From NCBI GenBank assembly GCA_903840415.1, contig CAIMFY010000092.1, positions 1 to 38,789 on the forward strand: DNA of 38,789 nucleotides. The letters are read 5' to 3'. Below, in pieces: positions 1-10,102 of this stretch; within the stretch, counting starts at the first letter, position 1, and the number at the start of each line of letters is the position of its first letter. Both the position numbers and the translations under genes were made by a program. This DNA is from an uncultured Opitutia bacterium. Lineage in GTDB: Bacteria; Verrucomicrobiota; Verrucomicrobiia; Opitutales; Opitutaceae. The notes beneath the pieces were generated by a model, which saw only the letters and a program-made list of their open reading frames with translations, had not been told where the DNA came from and did not search any database.

Positions 1-154
1 CGTGCCTGTCGCGCTGGCGGGGCGATGCCGCGAACTGACGCGGTGCTCATTGTGTCCGGTGCAAACCCGGAGATTAACGGCCGCACTCGCTGTTCGCGCG
101 GCCTCATTGGCTCTTTATCTCAAACCGCCTTCACAGGCTCGCTGTGATAAAAGC

Positions 155-400
155 CTATGGTTTTTCGAACGGTTGCAGGACGTATTGCAACATGTTGCTC
201 GCAACTAGGCGGAGGTTATAGCCTCGAAAGGACTGACCAATCTTGGACTGACCAATCTTGAGCCAACCTGACGAAGCATGGTCTTCGGAGTCGCCCAGCC
301 AAACCAACGCTTCCGCAGGCGTGACAAAGAAGCCGCTAAACTCAATCTCCGCTCTCAACCCAAGCGTCGCAAATAGAACGAGGATGATGCGTTCTTTCAT
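155..400 (-). CDS. small hypothetical protein
   Basis: I do not recognise this protein. The chosen ATG (398-400) gives 81 residues beginning MKERIILVLFATLGLRAEIE, so a hydrophobic segment at about residues 4-14 is followed by a soluble part. The same frame is open upstream to 565, but that extra part is rich in Arg, Ser and Pro and overlaps the 498-788 gene, so it looks non-coding. A 15-bp tandem duplication inside the gene adds five residues (KIGQS twice) without breaking the frame. It lies just downstream of the 96-residue membrane protein on the same strand and could be co-transcribed with it. Coding status is uncertain. Confidence 0.35.
   Translation of the reverse strand: MKERIILVLFATLGLRAEIEFSGFFVTPAEALVWLGDSEDHASSGWLKIGQSKIGQSFRGYNLRLVASNMLQYVLQPFEKP
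231..260. repeat. 15-bp tandem duplication
   Basis: GACTGACCAATCTTG occurs twice, head to tail, with no spacer. The unit length is a multiple of three, so the minus-strand frame through it stays open and gains KIGQS twice. This looks like a recent slippage duplication. Confidence 0.85.
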
Positions 401-497
401 GTGTTTTGCCCAGACATCAAAGATCAGCCAACTCCCTGCTCGGCGCGACTCGTGCGTCAGCACGAGGCGTGACGAGCAAGGTCGATGGCTGTAGCGC

Positions 498-788
498 CTA
501 GTAGGCAATTTTTTCACCAGTTCCTCGATTTGCCATTGTATCCACGATACTGAGCAGCCGGACATCTGAATCGAACTTAAAAACGAGCATCCACTGAATC
601 ACGGTCCCGGCGCTCAGAACCGTTGCGAAATGCCCGCCAGCCAACGCCGCGGCCAAATCGCAAACCGTGATAACTAATGCACACCAAAACAAAACCGTCC
701 GCGTAAACTGGCGGCTCGCGATCATCGCATGCCGCTTAGATGGATCGGCGGCCATCGCCGCGAACTCAGTGTCAGATTTTGAGAACAT
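498..788 (-). CDS. small membrane protein, unknown function
   Basis: This encodes 96 residues starting MFSKSDTEFAAMAADPSKRH. A charged N-terminus of about 27 residues precedes two likely membrane segments (about 28-48 and 52-70), and the C-terminus is hydrophilic. The composition (balanced charged residues, clear hydrophobic blocks) favours a real gene over an antisense artefact. No family is recognised. No Shine-Dalgarno sequence precedes the ATG, as for many genes in this window. The 155-400 gene lies downstream on the same strand. Confidence 0.55.
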   Translation of the reverse strand: MFSKSDTEFAAMAADPSKRHAMIASRQFTRTVLFWCALVITVCDLAAALAGGHFATVLSAGTVIQWMLVFKFDSDVRLLSIVDTMANRGTGEKIAY

Positions 789-1131
789 AAGAGGCGGAGG
801 ACGGATTTTTTGCCAACGTTGATTACACCACTCGGGGTTGGTGGATCATATTTCAGTAGTCATTTCTAGCTCGCGGCTTCGCGAAAATCAACATCGGTCC
901 AAAGCCAATGTTAACCCGGCGGGATTACTATGCCGACCCCCTTCGGTGGATCAGTTTCCCGGTGGTGCTGCCCATTAGAGGGTTAGCGAAAGGCAACTCT
1001 GCTTTTCGGCGGGTCGGACAGACTGTTTGACGTAAAGACCTGCCAAGCGTGTTTGACGTAAAGATCAGCCAAAATCGGGTAAACATTTCGTCAGTGCCCA
1101 AGAGCCGCGGGACAGGTTAACGTCTAACGCT
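789..1131. other. intergenic stretch, 343 bp
   Basis: No convincing gene is seen on either strand. The stretch separates the divergent 498-788 and 1132-1557 genes and so should contain their promoters. Its main feature is a pair of identical 15-bp direct repeats at 1024-1064. A small inverted repeat around TCGCGGCTTCGCGA sits near 870-885. Confidence 0.6.
1024..1064. repeat. paired direct repeat, 26-bp period
   Basis: TGTTTGACGTAAAGA is found at 1024-1038 and again at 1050-1064 with an 11-bp spacer. The next bases also partly match (CC and TC). The pair sits about 70 bp upstream of the 1132-1557 gene, so it may be a tandem protein-binding site for that promoter. An unrelated repeat is equally possible. 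Confidence 0.7.
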
Positions 1132-1557
1132 GTGGTTTACGCGGTGAAACGAATGAGGTCATTCGCGCCTTTGAATCGCCCAATGCGGAAGGAAATTGCG
1201 GCTGAGCTGCAGGTCAGTGAGTGGAGCCCCATTTTCACCGAGCCGCGTGTTGCGACCTTCTTGGCAGCTGCGCAACTACGGGTGGCTCGCCTGCGGAAAG
1301 CCCTAAAGGTTTGGGAGACCTGCAACGCCATGCGCCTAGCAGCGAGGGAGGTGATCTCGTGTGGTGAATCGTTTACACCGCGAACCGTCCGAAGCCGATT
1401 CCTGGCGCTAGGAATTAAGGATGGCGCGATGCGCGCGCCCTTCGCGCAAAAGTTTTTCCTGCGATTGCGCACGGCCGTTCATTGCGGTGATCTGAAAATT
1501 ATGCGGGAACGTCCCCCGCCAAAGATTCTAGAACCCCTGTTGCTCCTCCGAGAATAG
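1132..1557 (+). CDS. hypothetical basic protein
   Basis: The frame gives 141 residues from GTG 1132, or 134 from ATG 1153, which may be the true start. The protein is very basic and seems helical. The part around REVISCGESFTPRTVRSRF, near residues 72-90, could form a helix-turn-helix, but no family is recognised. Support for a real gene comes from the perfect terminator hairpin that begins 24 bp after the stop codon, and from the paired direct repeat upstream. A DNA-binding role is only a guess from charge. Confidence 0.45.
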   Translation: MVYAVKRMRSFAPLNRPMRKEIAAELQVSEWSPIFTEPRVATFLAAAQLRVARLRKALKVWETCNAMRLAAREVISCGESFTPRTVRSRFLALGIKDGAMRAPFAQKFFLRLRTAVHCGDLKIMRERPPPKILEPLLLLRE

Positions 1558-1580
1558 CGCCAGGAATTCCTAAAGACTTC

Positions 1581-1607
1581 GGTAGCCCGCGCGGGCTACC
1601 TTTTTTT
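1581..1607 (+). terminator. intrinsic terminator
   Basis: GGTAGCCCGC is followed directly by its exact complement GCGGGCTACC and then seven T residues. This is a strong rho-independent terminator for the 1132-1557 gene. Confidence 0.85.
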
Positions 1608-1717
1608 CGTCGTGATTTGTGCTATTACGTGGCGGTGGTTGTTTGCGCACTCATACGTGTCATGCCGCCAAGTTTTACCCTTAACCACAGAGTCTGGCGC
1701 TGAACGAAGTCGAAAAA

Positions 1718-1794
1718 TGGTCGGGGCGACAGGATTCGAACCTGCGACCTCCTGGTCCCAAACCAGGCGCTCTACCAGGCTAAGCTACACCCCG
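1718..1794 (-). tRNA. tRNA-Pro (anticodon TGG)
   Basis: The minus strand folds as a standard 77-nt tRNA with an encoded CCA end (1718-1720). The acceptor stem CGGGGTG pairs with CGCCCCG, including the C1-G72 pair typical of tRNA-Pro. The anticodon stem CCTGG/CCAGG holds the loop TTTGGGA, giving anticodon TGG. The T arm carries GGTTCGAATCC. The discriminator base is A. It stands alone between two plus-strand genes. Confidence 0.97.
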
Positions 1795-1995
1795 GACAAA
1801 GGTTCACCCTTGGGGGTGGGCTGCCCGTGTCAACGTTGCTCTCCATCTGATGGCGACCCAATCGGCCTGCGGAAGTCTGGCGCGGGTCAGATTTCGCGCT
1901 GGCATCGCTGCCGACGAGCGCACCGTCATTGTTAATAATCTCTGCTTGCCTCGCCCCGGGAATCGCTTTCATCTCGCCCCTCTAACCTTTCATCC

Positions 1996-2508
1996 ATGGA
2001 TACCATTTCTCGCGAAAACAACAGCATGCTCCCAGTCGGCGGCATCATCGTCGGCGTGATCGGCCTGCTGCTCGGCGGCTATTCGGCCATCAGCCTTTCT
2101 AAGGTCAATAAGACCTTGGCCGATCATCAAGTGAAGGTCGACAAAGTCGATGCCATCGAGGCGCAGGCGGGTGCCGCCAGCGCTGCGAGTGATAAATTGA
2201 AGAGTGATCTCGCCTCGCTCACCCGCACCACGCAGGAAGCCTTCAATCAGGTCGGGCCGGCGCTCGCGGGCCTCCGTGAAGACATCACCAAGATTCAGGA
2301 AGCCGCGAAAAAGCCGGCCGTTGGCAAGAAAGGCAGCGGCGAACCCGTGGTGGCTGGCCCCGGCGAATACGTCGTCAAGGCGGGCGACAGCGGGGCGAAG
2401 ATCGCGCGTGCGAATGGCTGCTCACTGGGCGATCTTCAGGCTGTCAATCCGAGCGTCGAGTGGACCAAGTTGAAGCCCGGCCAGAAAATTAAACTGCCGA
2501 AGAAGTAA
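1996..2508 (+). CDS. LysM-domain membrane-anchored protein
   Basis: This 170-residue protein has three parts: a membrane anchor at about 12-33 (VGGIIVGVIGLLLGGYSAIS), a helical coiled-coil-like region at about 35-100 rich in Ala, Lys and Asp, and a C-terminal LysM domain from about 124 to 168 (YVVKAGDSGAKIA to LKPGQKIKLPKK). LysM binds the N-acetylglucosamine parts of peptidoglycan. With an inner-membrane anchor and a periplasmic spacer, the protein probably tethers the membrane to the cell wall or positions a wall process. There is no catalytic domain. It is monocistronic and followed at once by a terminator. Confidence 0.8.
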   Translation: MDTISRENNSMLPVGGIIVGVIGLLLGGYSAISLSKVNKTLADHQVKVDKVDAIEAQAGAASAASDKLKSDLASLTRTTQEAFNQVGPALAGLREDITKIQEAAKKPAVGKKGSGEPVVAGPGEYVVKAGDSGAKIARANGCSLGDLQAVNPSVEWTKLKPGQKIKLPKK

Positions 2509-2529
2509 TATCTCGCGCGAAAACTTTCG

Positions 2530-2572
2530 ATGCCTCCTCGCCCCCCGCGGCGGGGAGGCATTTTTGTTTTTT
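2530..2572 (+). terminator. intrinsic terminator
   Basis: An ATGCCTCC arm pairs with GGAGGCAT around a GC-rich centre and is followed by TTTTTGTTTTTT. It lies about 20 bp after the LysM gene. Confidence 0.85.
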
Positions 2573-2591
2573 AAACCGAATCCACCAAGTC

Positions 2592-3173
2592 ATGAGCGCT
2601 GAAAAAAAATCCTCGCCCGCCCGCTGGGAAAAACTTGCGGAGAAATCCGTCGCGACGACGCGGGTGCTGGAACTCACGAGCGCCCGCTACCGGCATCCGC
2701 ATCGCGGCACCGAGCGCGACTTCGTCATCGTCCGTGCGCCCGACTGGGTGAATGTCCTCGCACTCACGCCGAGTGGTGAACTCGTGCTCGTGCGCCAGTT
2801 CCGCTTCGGGATCGATGCGTTTTCGCTGGAGATCCCCGGCGGTGTGATGGAGTCCGGCGAAGATCCAGTCGAGGCGGGGTTGCGCGAGTTGCGCGAGGAG
2901 ACGGGCTTCACCGGCACTCGAGCCCGGTTGCTCGGTAGCACGCACCCCAGCCCAGCGATCCAGTCGAATCGCTGCCATTTCGTTTTCGTCGAGGAGGCGG
3001 TGCGCACCGAGGCGCTGGAGTGGGATGCGGACGAGGAAATCGAAGTCACCACGCGACCGGTTGCCGAAGTATTCGCGCTCGCGCGTGATGGCGGCATCAC
3101 CCACGCGCTCGTGCTCAACGCGTTGCTGCTGTTCGAGCCGCTCTGGCGATCACGAAGCGGGCCGGGCGTTTGA
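2592..3173 (+). CDS. NUDIX hydrolase (ADP-ribose pyrophosphatase-like)
   Basis: The 193-residue protein carries a complete Nudix box, GX5EX7REUXEEXGU, at residues 84-106 (G84, E90, R98-E99, E102-E103, G105), which binds the catalytic Mg ions. The region before it (VLVRQFRFGIDAFSLEIPGG) is typical of ADP-ribose/NDP-sugar pyrophosphatases that hydrolyse ADP-ribose to AMP and ribose-5-phosphate. The substrate cannot be fixed from sequence. The start ATG 2592 leaves about 40 N-terminal residues before the fold, normal for this group. The next gene begins 44 bp downstream and may share the transcript. Confidence 0.88.
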   Translation: MSAEKKSSPARWEKLAEKSVATTRVLELTSARYRHPHRGTERDFVIVRAPDWVNVLALTPSGELVLVRQFRFGIDAFSLEIPGGVMESGEDPVEAGLRELREETGFTGTRARLLGSTHPSPAIQSNRCHFVFVEEAVRTEALEWDADEEIEVTTRPVAEVFALARDGGITHALVLNALLLFEPLWRSRSGPGV

Positions 3174-3217
3174 CTTCACCAGGTGCGACGCTTATCTGCA
3201 CCGCTCAACCTCCCTGC

Positions 3218-4477
3218 ATGACCGCTCCTGTTTTCGCCAACGACCCCGCCGTGTTCGGCACCGCCGCCATCGGCGAGGTGCCGGCGGCGCTCGAGGGCGA
3301 AGTGCGGAAGATTTATGCGCGCAGTCCGATCTATGGACAGCGTTTTCCGCTGCACCCCAACCCGTTGCAGTGGTCGTGCTTCTGGGAGATTCCAGCGCTG
3401 TCTAAGAAAGAGATCGTCGAGCGTGGGCATCAGGCGTTCTTCGCGGACTACGCGGCAATCGAGCGCGGTTTCGCCGCGAAAAAATTCGAATACGAGCACA
3501 CTGGTGGCACCACGCAGGCCCCGATGACAGTGGTCATGGAGGACGGTTGGTGGAATGCGCAGACTGAGCGCGCTTATCTCGCGTCGCCGATCCTGCGACA
3601 GTTCACGGGGCGCAAGTATCGCAAGTGCGTCCTCGCGCCCGTCGGTTGCTCCAGCAACCTCTGCCCCTACGAGGATCATCCATTTCCGCACCGCTATTTC
3701 GATGGCGTGGTCTATCTGAACTTGTCGAGCGATCCGTTCGCGTTTCCAGAAGCCGAGTGGGATCGGATCGTGGTGGAACTTCAGGCGACACAGCCCGAGG
3801 TGATCGAAGGCGAGCCGGTATACCTCTCATTGCTCGCACGTGCCGCAAAAAAGCGCGGCGTGAAAGTGCCGAGCGTGCGAGCTGTGATTCTCACCTACGG
3901 CAAGGCGAGCACGCAGCACGGTGCGCGCATCGCGGAGACGTTCCCCGCGGCGCAGGTCGATCTCTACGGCTCGACCGAGGCGGGATATTTGTTCGTCGGT
4001 GAGGCGTTCAAGGACAACTCGCGCGTGATCGATGCCAACGCGTTCATCGAACTGGTGCCGTGGCGGGCGGAGTTGGCGGATGTTTTCCAGATTTACGTGA
4101 CCACGCGCGATCGCGAGGCGATGCCGCTGCTGCGCTATCACACGGGCGACATTGTGCAAAAATTCCCGACCGGCTTCCGGCTGCTCGGCCGCGAGGGCAA
4201 TTTGTTCTTTCGCGCGGATGGCTCGCTCGTGTCGCCGACCGACATCGACGCGGCGCTCCCGGAAGATTTCGCGTGCTGGCACTACTCGCTCGTGCAGACG
4301 GGCGAGACGCGCTGGGATTTTCATTATGTGGCCGACGCGGTCGCGAACCATCCTGCGGTGGAGGCTGCGCTCGCGGGGTTGCTCGGCGGCGGCGCGCGCG
4401 TGGCGGCGTTTCGCCGGAAGTTCATCGCGCCGGCGGCGAGCGGAAAGTTTGCGCTGCTCAAGCCGCTGGTGAAATGA
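3218..4477 (+). CDS. AMP-binding adenylate-forming enzyme, PaaK-like
   Basis: The 419-residue protein resembles phenylacetate-CoA ligase and coenzyme F390 synthetase relatives, which activate a carboxylic acid as an acyl-adenylate. Visible motifs are the Gly/Thr-rich phosphate loop EHTGGTTQAP (about 93-102), the adenine-site motif YGSTEAGY (250-257) and the RYHTGD motif (306-311) with the ribose-binding Asp. The C-terminal lid domain is short. A TTG codon at 3170 would extend the frame into the NUDIX gene. ATG 3218 is preferred because the fold starts soon after it. The substrate is unknown: neighbours give no hint of phenylacetate catabolism. Confidence 0.75.
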   Translation: MTAPVFANDPAVFGTAAIGEVPAALEGEVRKIYARSPIYGQRFPLHPNPLQWSCFWEIPALSKKEIVERGHQAFFADYAAIERGFAAKKFEYEHTGGTTQAPMTVVMEDGWWNAQTERAYLASPILRQFTGRKYRKCVLAPVGCSSNLCPYEDHPFPHRYFDGVVYLNLSSDPFAFPEAEWDRIVVELQATQPEVIEGEPVYLSLLARAAKKRGVKVPSVRAVILTYGKASTQHGARIAETFPAAQVDLYGSTEAGYLFVGEAFKDNSRVIDANAFIELVPWRAELADVFQIYVTTRDREAMPLLRYHTGDIVQKFPTGFRLLGREGNLFFRADGSLVSPTDIDAALPEDFACWHYSLVQTGETRWDFHYVADAVANHPAVEAALAGLLGGGARVAAFRRKFIAPAASGKFALLKPLVK

Positions 4478-4542
4478 GGCCCGATTTGAGGCTTACGGCG
4501 TGGCGTGTCCGTCTTCTTGTTGGTTGTAGACTCGCTAATTTA

Positions 4543-4560
4543 GCGTGCCTTGGGGCACGC
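4543..4560. other. GC-rich hairpin upstream of sdhC
   Basis: GCGTGCC and GGCACGC form a perfect 7-bp stem with a 4-nt loop. There is no T run after it, so it is either a weak terminator for the upstream adenylate-forming gene or a structure in the sdh leader. Confidence 0.5.
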
Positions 4561-4634
4561 GCCACTTTACTTAAAATGCTTCGTGTCTGAAATTTTTCAC
4601 GTTACCCCGTCCCCGTCCCACACCTGATTTTGCG

Positions 4635-5408
4635 ATGAATCTCGTCGGCTACCTATTTTGTTCCTCCATCGGTCGAAAGATCATCATGGCCGTCACCGGT
4701 CTCATCCTGATCGGCTTCGTGGCCGGCCATCTTGTTGGCAACCTCCAGATTTTTCAGGAACCGGATCATATCAATGGCTACGGTCAGTTCCTCCACAGCC
4801 TCGGGGCGCTGCTCTGGGTGGCGCGACTCGTCATTATCGCGAGCGTCGTGCTCCACATCTGGGCGGCGACGGCGCTGACGTTGGAAAACAAGAAGGCGCG
4901 CGGCACCGACTACGGTTTCAAACACACGATCCAAGCGACACTGGCGTCGCGGGCGATGCGATGGACGGGCTACATCGTGCTGGCGTTTCTCCTCTATCAT
5001 CTCGCGCATTTCACGGTGGGTCTCGCGCAGACGGGCACGTTTAAGGAAAACCTGCCGCACTACACGATGGGGAGCGATTACCGCGTGGCGGGCTTCGTCG
5101 CCGTGAAGGCTGGCACGCCCGAGGTGCTCGACGTCTACAACATGGTCGTCCTCGGTTTTCAGAATCCGATCGTTTCGCTTTTCTACATCATCGCGGTAGG
5201 GTTGCTGAGCGTGCATCTGCTGCACGGCATCGACAGCCTCTTTCAGACTCTCGGCCTACGAAACGCCAAGTGGTCGGCCGGTCTGCACAAAATCGCGGTC
5301 GTGCTCTGCCTCGTTTATTTTCTCGGCAACCTCGCCATTCCGGGCGCCGTACTCGCCGGCAAACTTCAACCCCGCGCCGCGAGCGTCGCCGCCGCCCACG
5401 CCAAATAA
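4635..5408 (+). CDS. sdhC: succinate dehydrogenase cytochrome b558 subunit
   Basis: This 257-residue integral membrane protein belongs to the SdhC/FrdC cytochrome b558 family, in which one five-helix polypeptide anchors the complex and binds two haems b. Five hydrophobic segments are visible (about 13-36, 58-83, 110-131, 170-200 and 218-241). Histidines inside them, H32, H74, H122 or H125, and H194 or H197, are the candidate axial haem ligands. It transfers electrons from SdhB to quinone, probably menaquinone by family precedent. It is the first gene of sdhCAB, with sdhA starting 8 bp after its stop. No separate sdhD is present, as expected for this type. Confidence 0.93.
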   Translation: MNLVGYLFCSSIGRKIIMAVTGLILIGFVAGHLVGNLQIFQEPDHINGYGQFLHSLGALLWVARLVIIASVVLHIWAATALTLENKKARGTDYGFKHTIQATLASRAMRWTGYIVLAFLLYHLAHFTVGLAQTGTFKENLPHYTMGSDYRVAGFVAVKAGTPEVLDVYNMVVLGFQNPIVSLFYIIAVGLLSVHLLHGIDSLFQTLGLRNAKWSAGLHKIAVVLCLVYFLGNLAIPGAVLAGKLQPRAASVAAAHAK

Positions 5409-5416
5409 TTCCCGCC

Positions 5417-7339
<1,923 letters not shown>

Positions 7340-7356
7340 GCCGATCCCCCCTCGCC

Positions 7357-8169
7357 ATGGTTGCCGAAAACACCACCAAGAATCTCAGCATCACGCTTCG
7401 CGTCTGGCGTCAGGCCGGGCCGAACCAGCCGGGCAAATTCGTCGACTACCAGTCGAAGGATCTCAACCCCAACATGTCTTTCCTCGAGATGCTCGATGTC
7501 GTGAACGACGAGCTCACGCTGAAGGGCGAGGAGCCCATCGCGTTTGCGCACGACTGTCGCGAGGGCATCTGCGGTACCTGCTCCTGCACGATCAACGGCA
7601 AGGCGCACGGGCCTGGCAAGGGCATCGCGACGTGCCAGGTTTACATGCGGGCGTTTCGCGACGGCGACGTGATCACCGTCGAGCCCTTCCGCGCCACGGC
7701 TTTTCCAATCGTCAAGGATCTCATTACGGATCGCAGTGCGTTCGACAAAATCCAGCAGGCTGGCGGCTTCATCACCGCCCGCACCGGCTCCGCGCCGGAT
7801 GCCAACGCCCTGCCAGTGCCGAAGCCCGATGCCGATCTCGCGATGGATGCCGCGGCGTGCATCGGCTGTGGCGCGTGTGTCGCGGCGTGCAAGAACGCCA
7901 GCGCGATGCTCTTCGTCGCCGCGAAAGTTTCCCATCTCGGGCTCCTGCCGCAGGGTCAGGCCGAGCGCGATCAGCGTGTGCTCGCGATGGTTTCGACCAT
8001 GGACGCGCTCGGTTTCGGCAACTGCACTAACCAATACGAGTGCAGCGCCGCGTGCCCGAAGCTCATCACGCACGACTTCATCGCGCGCATGAATCGCGAT
8101 TATCTGGGCGCGACGCTGCGCTCAGCCTTCAAGCCCGCGCCGCTCGGAACGGGTGGGGGCGCCGGCTGA
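7357..8169 (+). CDS. sdhB: succinate dehydrogenase iron-sulfur subunit
   Basis: This 270-residue protein passes electrons from FAD to haem and quinone. The plant-type [2Fe-2S] site is CREGICGTC (C67, C72, C75) with C93. The second domain has [11 protein letters not shown] (C168, C171, C174, C178) and [12 protein letters not shown] (C223, C229, C233), which together supply the [4Fe-4S] and [3Fe-4S] clusters. All expected cysteines are present. ATG 7357 starts the conserved domain. The gene closes the sdhCAB operon and is followed by a strong terminator 28 bp later. Confidence 0.95.
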   Translation: MVAENTTKNLSITLRVWRQAGPNQPGKFVDYQSKDLNPNMSFLEMLDVVNDELTLKGEEPIAFAHDCREGICGTCSCTINGKAHGPGKGIATCQVYMRAFRDGDVITVEPFRATAFPIVKDLITDRSAFDKIQQAGGFITARTGSAPDANALPVPKPDADLAMDAAACIGCGACVAACKNASAMLFVAAKVSHLGLLPQGQAERDQRVLAMVSTMDALGFGNCTNQYECSAACPKLITHDFIARMNRDYLGATLRSAFKPAPLGTGGGAG

Positions 8170-8197
8170 TCGCTGGCTTAAGACTCATGCCCGTCAG

Positions 8198-8227
8198 CGG
8201 CGCGACCGAAACGGTCGCGCCGTTTTT
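8198..8227 (+). terminator. intrinsic terminator of sdhCAB
   Basis: CGGCGCGACCG and CGGTCGCGCCG form a perfect 11-bp stem with an AAA loop, followed by five T residues. Confidence 0.93.
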
Positions 8228-8277
8228 GTAACTTTCCTCCGCGCGCCGTGTTTTCTGGGCAACACCATATTCGTCCC

Positions 8278-8496
8278 ATGAAAACCATTCCTGCCCTTTC
8301 GCTCCTTGCCGCGCTCAGCGCGTTCGTTCTTTTTGCCCCGCTCAGTTTTGAAGTCACCGTCTCCGTGCTCTTCGCCGCCGGCCTGGTCGGCATCCTGGCG
8401 GCCGATTACGCCCACATCGTTCGTCCGGCCCGACTGCAAATCGCTCCCGTCGTCCTTGCGATCCAGCGCCGCGAACGTCTTCGGCTGGCCGCTTGA
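8278..8496 (+). CDS. small two-helix membrane protein
   Basis: The 72-residue product starts MKTIPALSLLAALSAFVLFA and has two hydrophobic segments (about 5-21 and 25-44), followed by a basic C-terminal tail with RPARLQ and RRERLRLAA. No family is recognised. The positive tail suggests it remains cytoplasmic. The gene lies alone between the sdh terminator and the beta-propeller gene. ATG 8278 is preferred to a start 10 codons upstream because the hydrophobic segment follows it directly. Confidence 0.6.
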   Translation: MKTIPALSLLAALSAFVLFAPLSFEVTVSVLFAAGLVGILAADYAHIVRPARLQIAPVVLAIQRRERLRLAA

Positions 8497-8605
8497 TCTT
8501 CGCCAGTCGCATTGGAACCGGCCTCCGTGCTTCCGCGCAGGGGCCGCATTTTTTTCGCTGGCAAACACGCGTCACCCCGGGCCAGCGTGCGTCACCCCAA
8601 TTGCG

Positions 8606-9721
8606 ATGACTACCCCGACGCGAAAGTTCGGTGCCGCCCTGTGGTTTTTCTCATCGATGCTGCTCGTCGCACGCGCCGCCGAATCAAAACCCGCGGATGG
8701 CCGTTTTCTCTACACCGCGGTGCCGGGCGTGCGCGATTACCTTGAATACGGCGGACACGGCGTGCTCGTGTTCGACATCGATCACGGGCACCGCTTCTTG
8801 CGCCGAATCAAGTCGAGCGGCACCGACTCCGCCGGAAAACCGTTCAACGTCAAAGGCATCTGCGCGAGCGCCGCCACCCAGCGGCTCTACGTCAGCACCA
8901 CGCAGTCGCTGATCTGTTTTGATCTCACGACGGACGCTATTCTCTGGGAGAAAAGCTATGACGGTGGCTGCGATCGGATGTCCCTCACGCCGGACGGCAA
9001 AGTGCTCTACGTGCCGTCGTTCGAGCAAGCGCACTGGCATGTGGTCGATGCGCTCACCGGCGCCGTGCTCGCGAAAATTACGCCGAACTCCGGCGCACAC
9101 AACACCATCGTCGGCCCCGATGCGAAAGAGGCCTACCTTGCGGGACTGAAGTCACCGCTGCTCACCGTGGCCGACACAGCGTCGCGCACGATCGCCCGCA
9201 CCGTTGGCCCGTTCAGCAATTTCATCCGACCGTTCACCGTCAACGGCCGGCAGACGTTGGTTTACGTGAACGTAAACGGGTTGCTTGGGTTCGAGATTGG
9301 CGATTTGAAAACCGGCAAGATGCTCCAACGGGTGGAAGTCACCGACTACGAAAGCGGCGGCGTCAAGCGACACGGCTGCCCGAGCCACGGCATCGCGCTC
9401 ACCCTCGATGAAAAAGAAGTGTGGCTCGCCGACGCGCACAACCGCCGCCTGCACATCTTCGACAACACCACCATGCCTCCGAAAAAAATCGCGTCGGTCG
9501 CACTGCGCGACGAACCCGGCTGGATCACCTTTGGGATCGACGGCAAATTGGTCTATCCCTCGACCGGCGAGGTCATCGACGCCCGCACCCGAAAAATCGT
9601 GGCGACGCTCAAGGATGAAAACGGCATCGAAGTGCAATGCGAGAAGCTACTCGAGATCGATTTCACGGCCGGCCAAGCGGTGCGCGCCGGCAATCAGTTC
9701 GCCATCGGCGGCCTGCGCTGA
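8606..9721 (+). CDS. secreted beta-propeller protein (YVTN/YncE-like)
   Basis: The 371-residue protein has a signal peptide (FGAALWFFSSMLLVARA, likely cut after residue 24) and then repeating blocks of about 40-45 residues such as HGVLVFDIDHGHRFLRRI, RLYVSTTQSLICFDLTTDA and KVLYVPSFEQAHWHVVDALT. This pattern is typical of YncE-like or lactonase-fold seven-bladed propellers. A substrate is not evident and no catalytic signature is seen. It probably acts in the periplasm. ATG 8606 is chosen because it places the signal peptide at the N-terminus. The gene is convergent with the small gene at 9751-10017. Confidence 0.7.
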   Translation: MTTPTRKFGAALWFFSSMLLVARAAESKPADGRFLYTAVPGVRDYLEYGGHGVLVFDIDHGHRFLRRIKSSGTDSAGKPFNVKGICASAATQRLYVSTTQSLICFDLTTDAILWEKSYDGGCDRMSLTPDGKVLYVPSFEQAHWHVVDALTGAVLAKITPNSGAHNTIVGPDAKEAYLAGLKSPLLTVADTASRTIARTVGPFSNFIRPFTVNGRQTLVYVNVNGLLGFEIGDLKTGKMLQRVEVTDYESGGVKRHGCPSHGIALTLDEKEVWLADAHNRRLHIFDNTTMPPKKIASVALRDEPGWITFGIDGKLVYPSTGEVIDARTRKIVATLKDENGIEVQCEKLLEIDFTAGQAVRAGNQFAIGGLR

Positions 9722-9750
9722 GTTTGGGTGGCGAAAAACCGCGCCCAGTT

Positions 9751-10017
9751 TCAGAATACCGACAGCGCCTTCGCGCTCTCCAGCACGACCCACGCGCAGC
9801 CGCCGGCGAGCGCGAACTTGAACAGCGTCCTCACCAATTTCCGCCCGCGCAGCACCGCATCATGCAGATCGGTGTCGAGCGCCTTGCGGTTGCCCTGCGC
9901 CATGAAGCTCACGAACCGCGGATCGCGGAATCGCCCGCGCCGATCGCGGCGGAGTCCGAAGCGGACGACCGGGCGGTGGCATAGGTTGAGCAGAAAGCGG
10001 AGCACAGGACGCATCAC
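9751..10017 (-). CDS. small hypothetical protein with C-terminal membrane helix
   Basis: The 88 residues start MMRPVLRFLLNLCHRP. The first half is basic (RFGLRRDRRGRFRDPRF) and the last quarter is a likely membrane segment (LFKFALAGGCAWVVLESA). The layout and amino-acid use look like a real gene, not a shadow, and no credible gene lies opposite. The family is not recognised. It is divergent from lysA, with 85 bp between starts, so the two promoters overlap. Confidence 0.5.
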   Translation of the reverse strand: MMRPVLRFLLNLCHRPVVRFGLRRDRRGRFRDPRFVSFMAQGNRKALDTDLHDAVLRGRKLVRTLFKFALAGGCAWVVLESAKALSVF

Positions 10018-10102
10018 GGAAATTTTGGGTGGTTATTTCAAGTCGAATCCGGCTACCGTCGCCGACTTTCACGCGTTTTTACCGCTCTCACCGATCATTC
10101 CC

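Noticed and set aside
2-208. 68-codon plus-strand open frame at the window start
   Set aside because: Arg/Cys/Leu-rich without a domain. It may overlap the tail of a gene outside the window, which cannot be judged from this sequence.
1119-1160. Possible integron attC site (GTCTAAC core)
   Set aside because: One RYYYAAC-like core is present, but I see no paired GTTRRRY core, no stem between them and no integrase.
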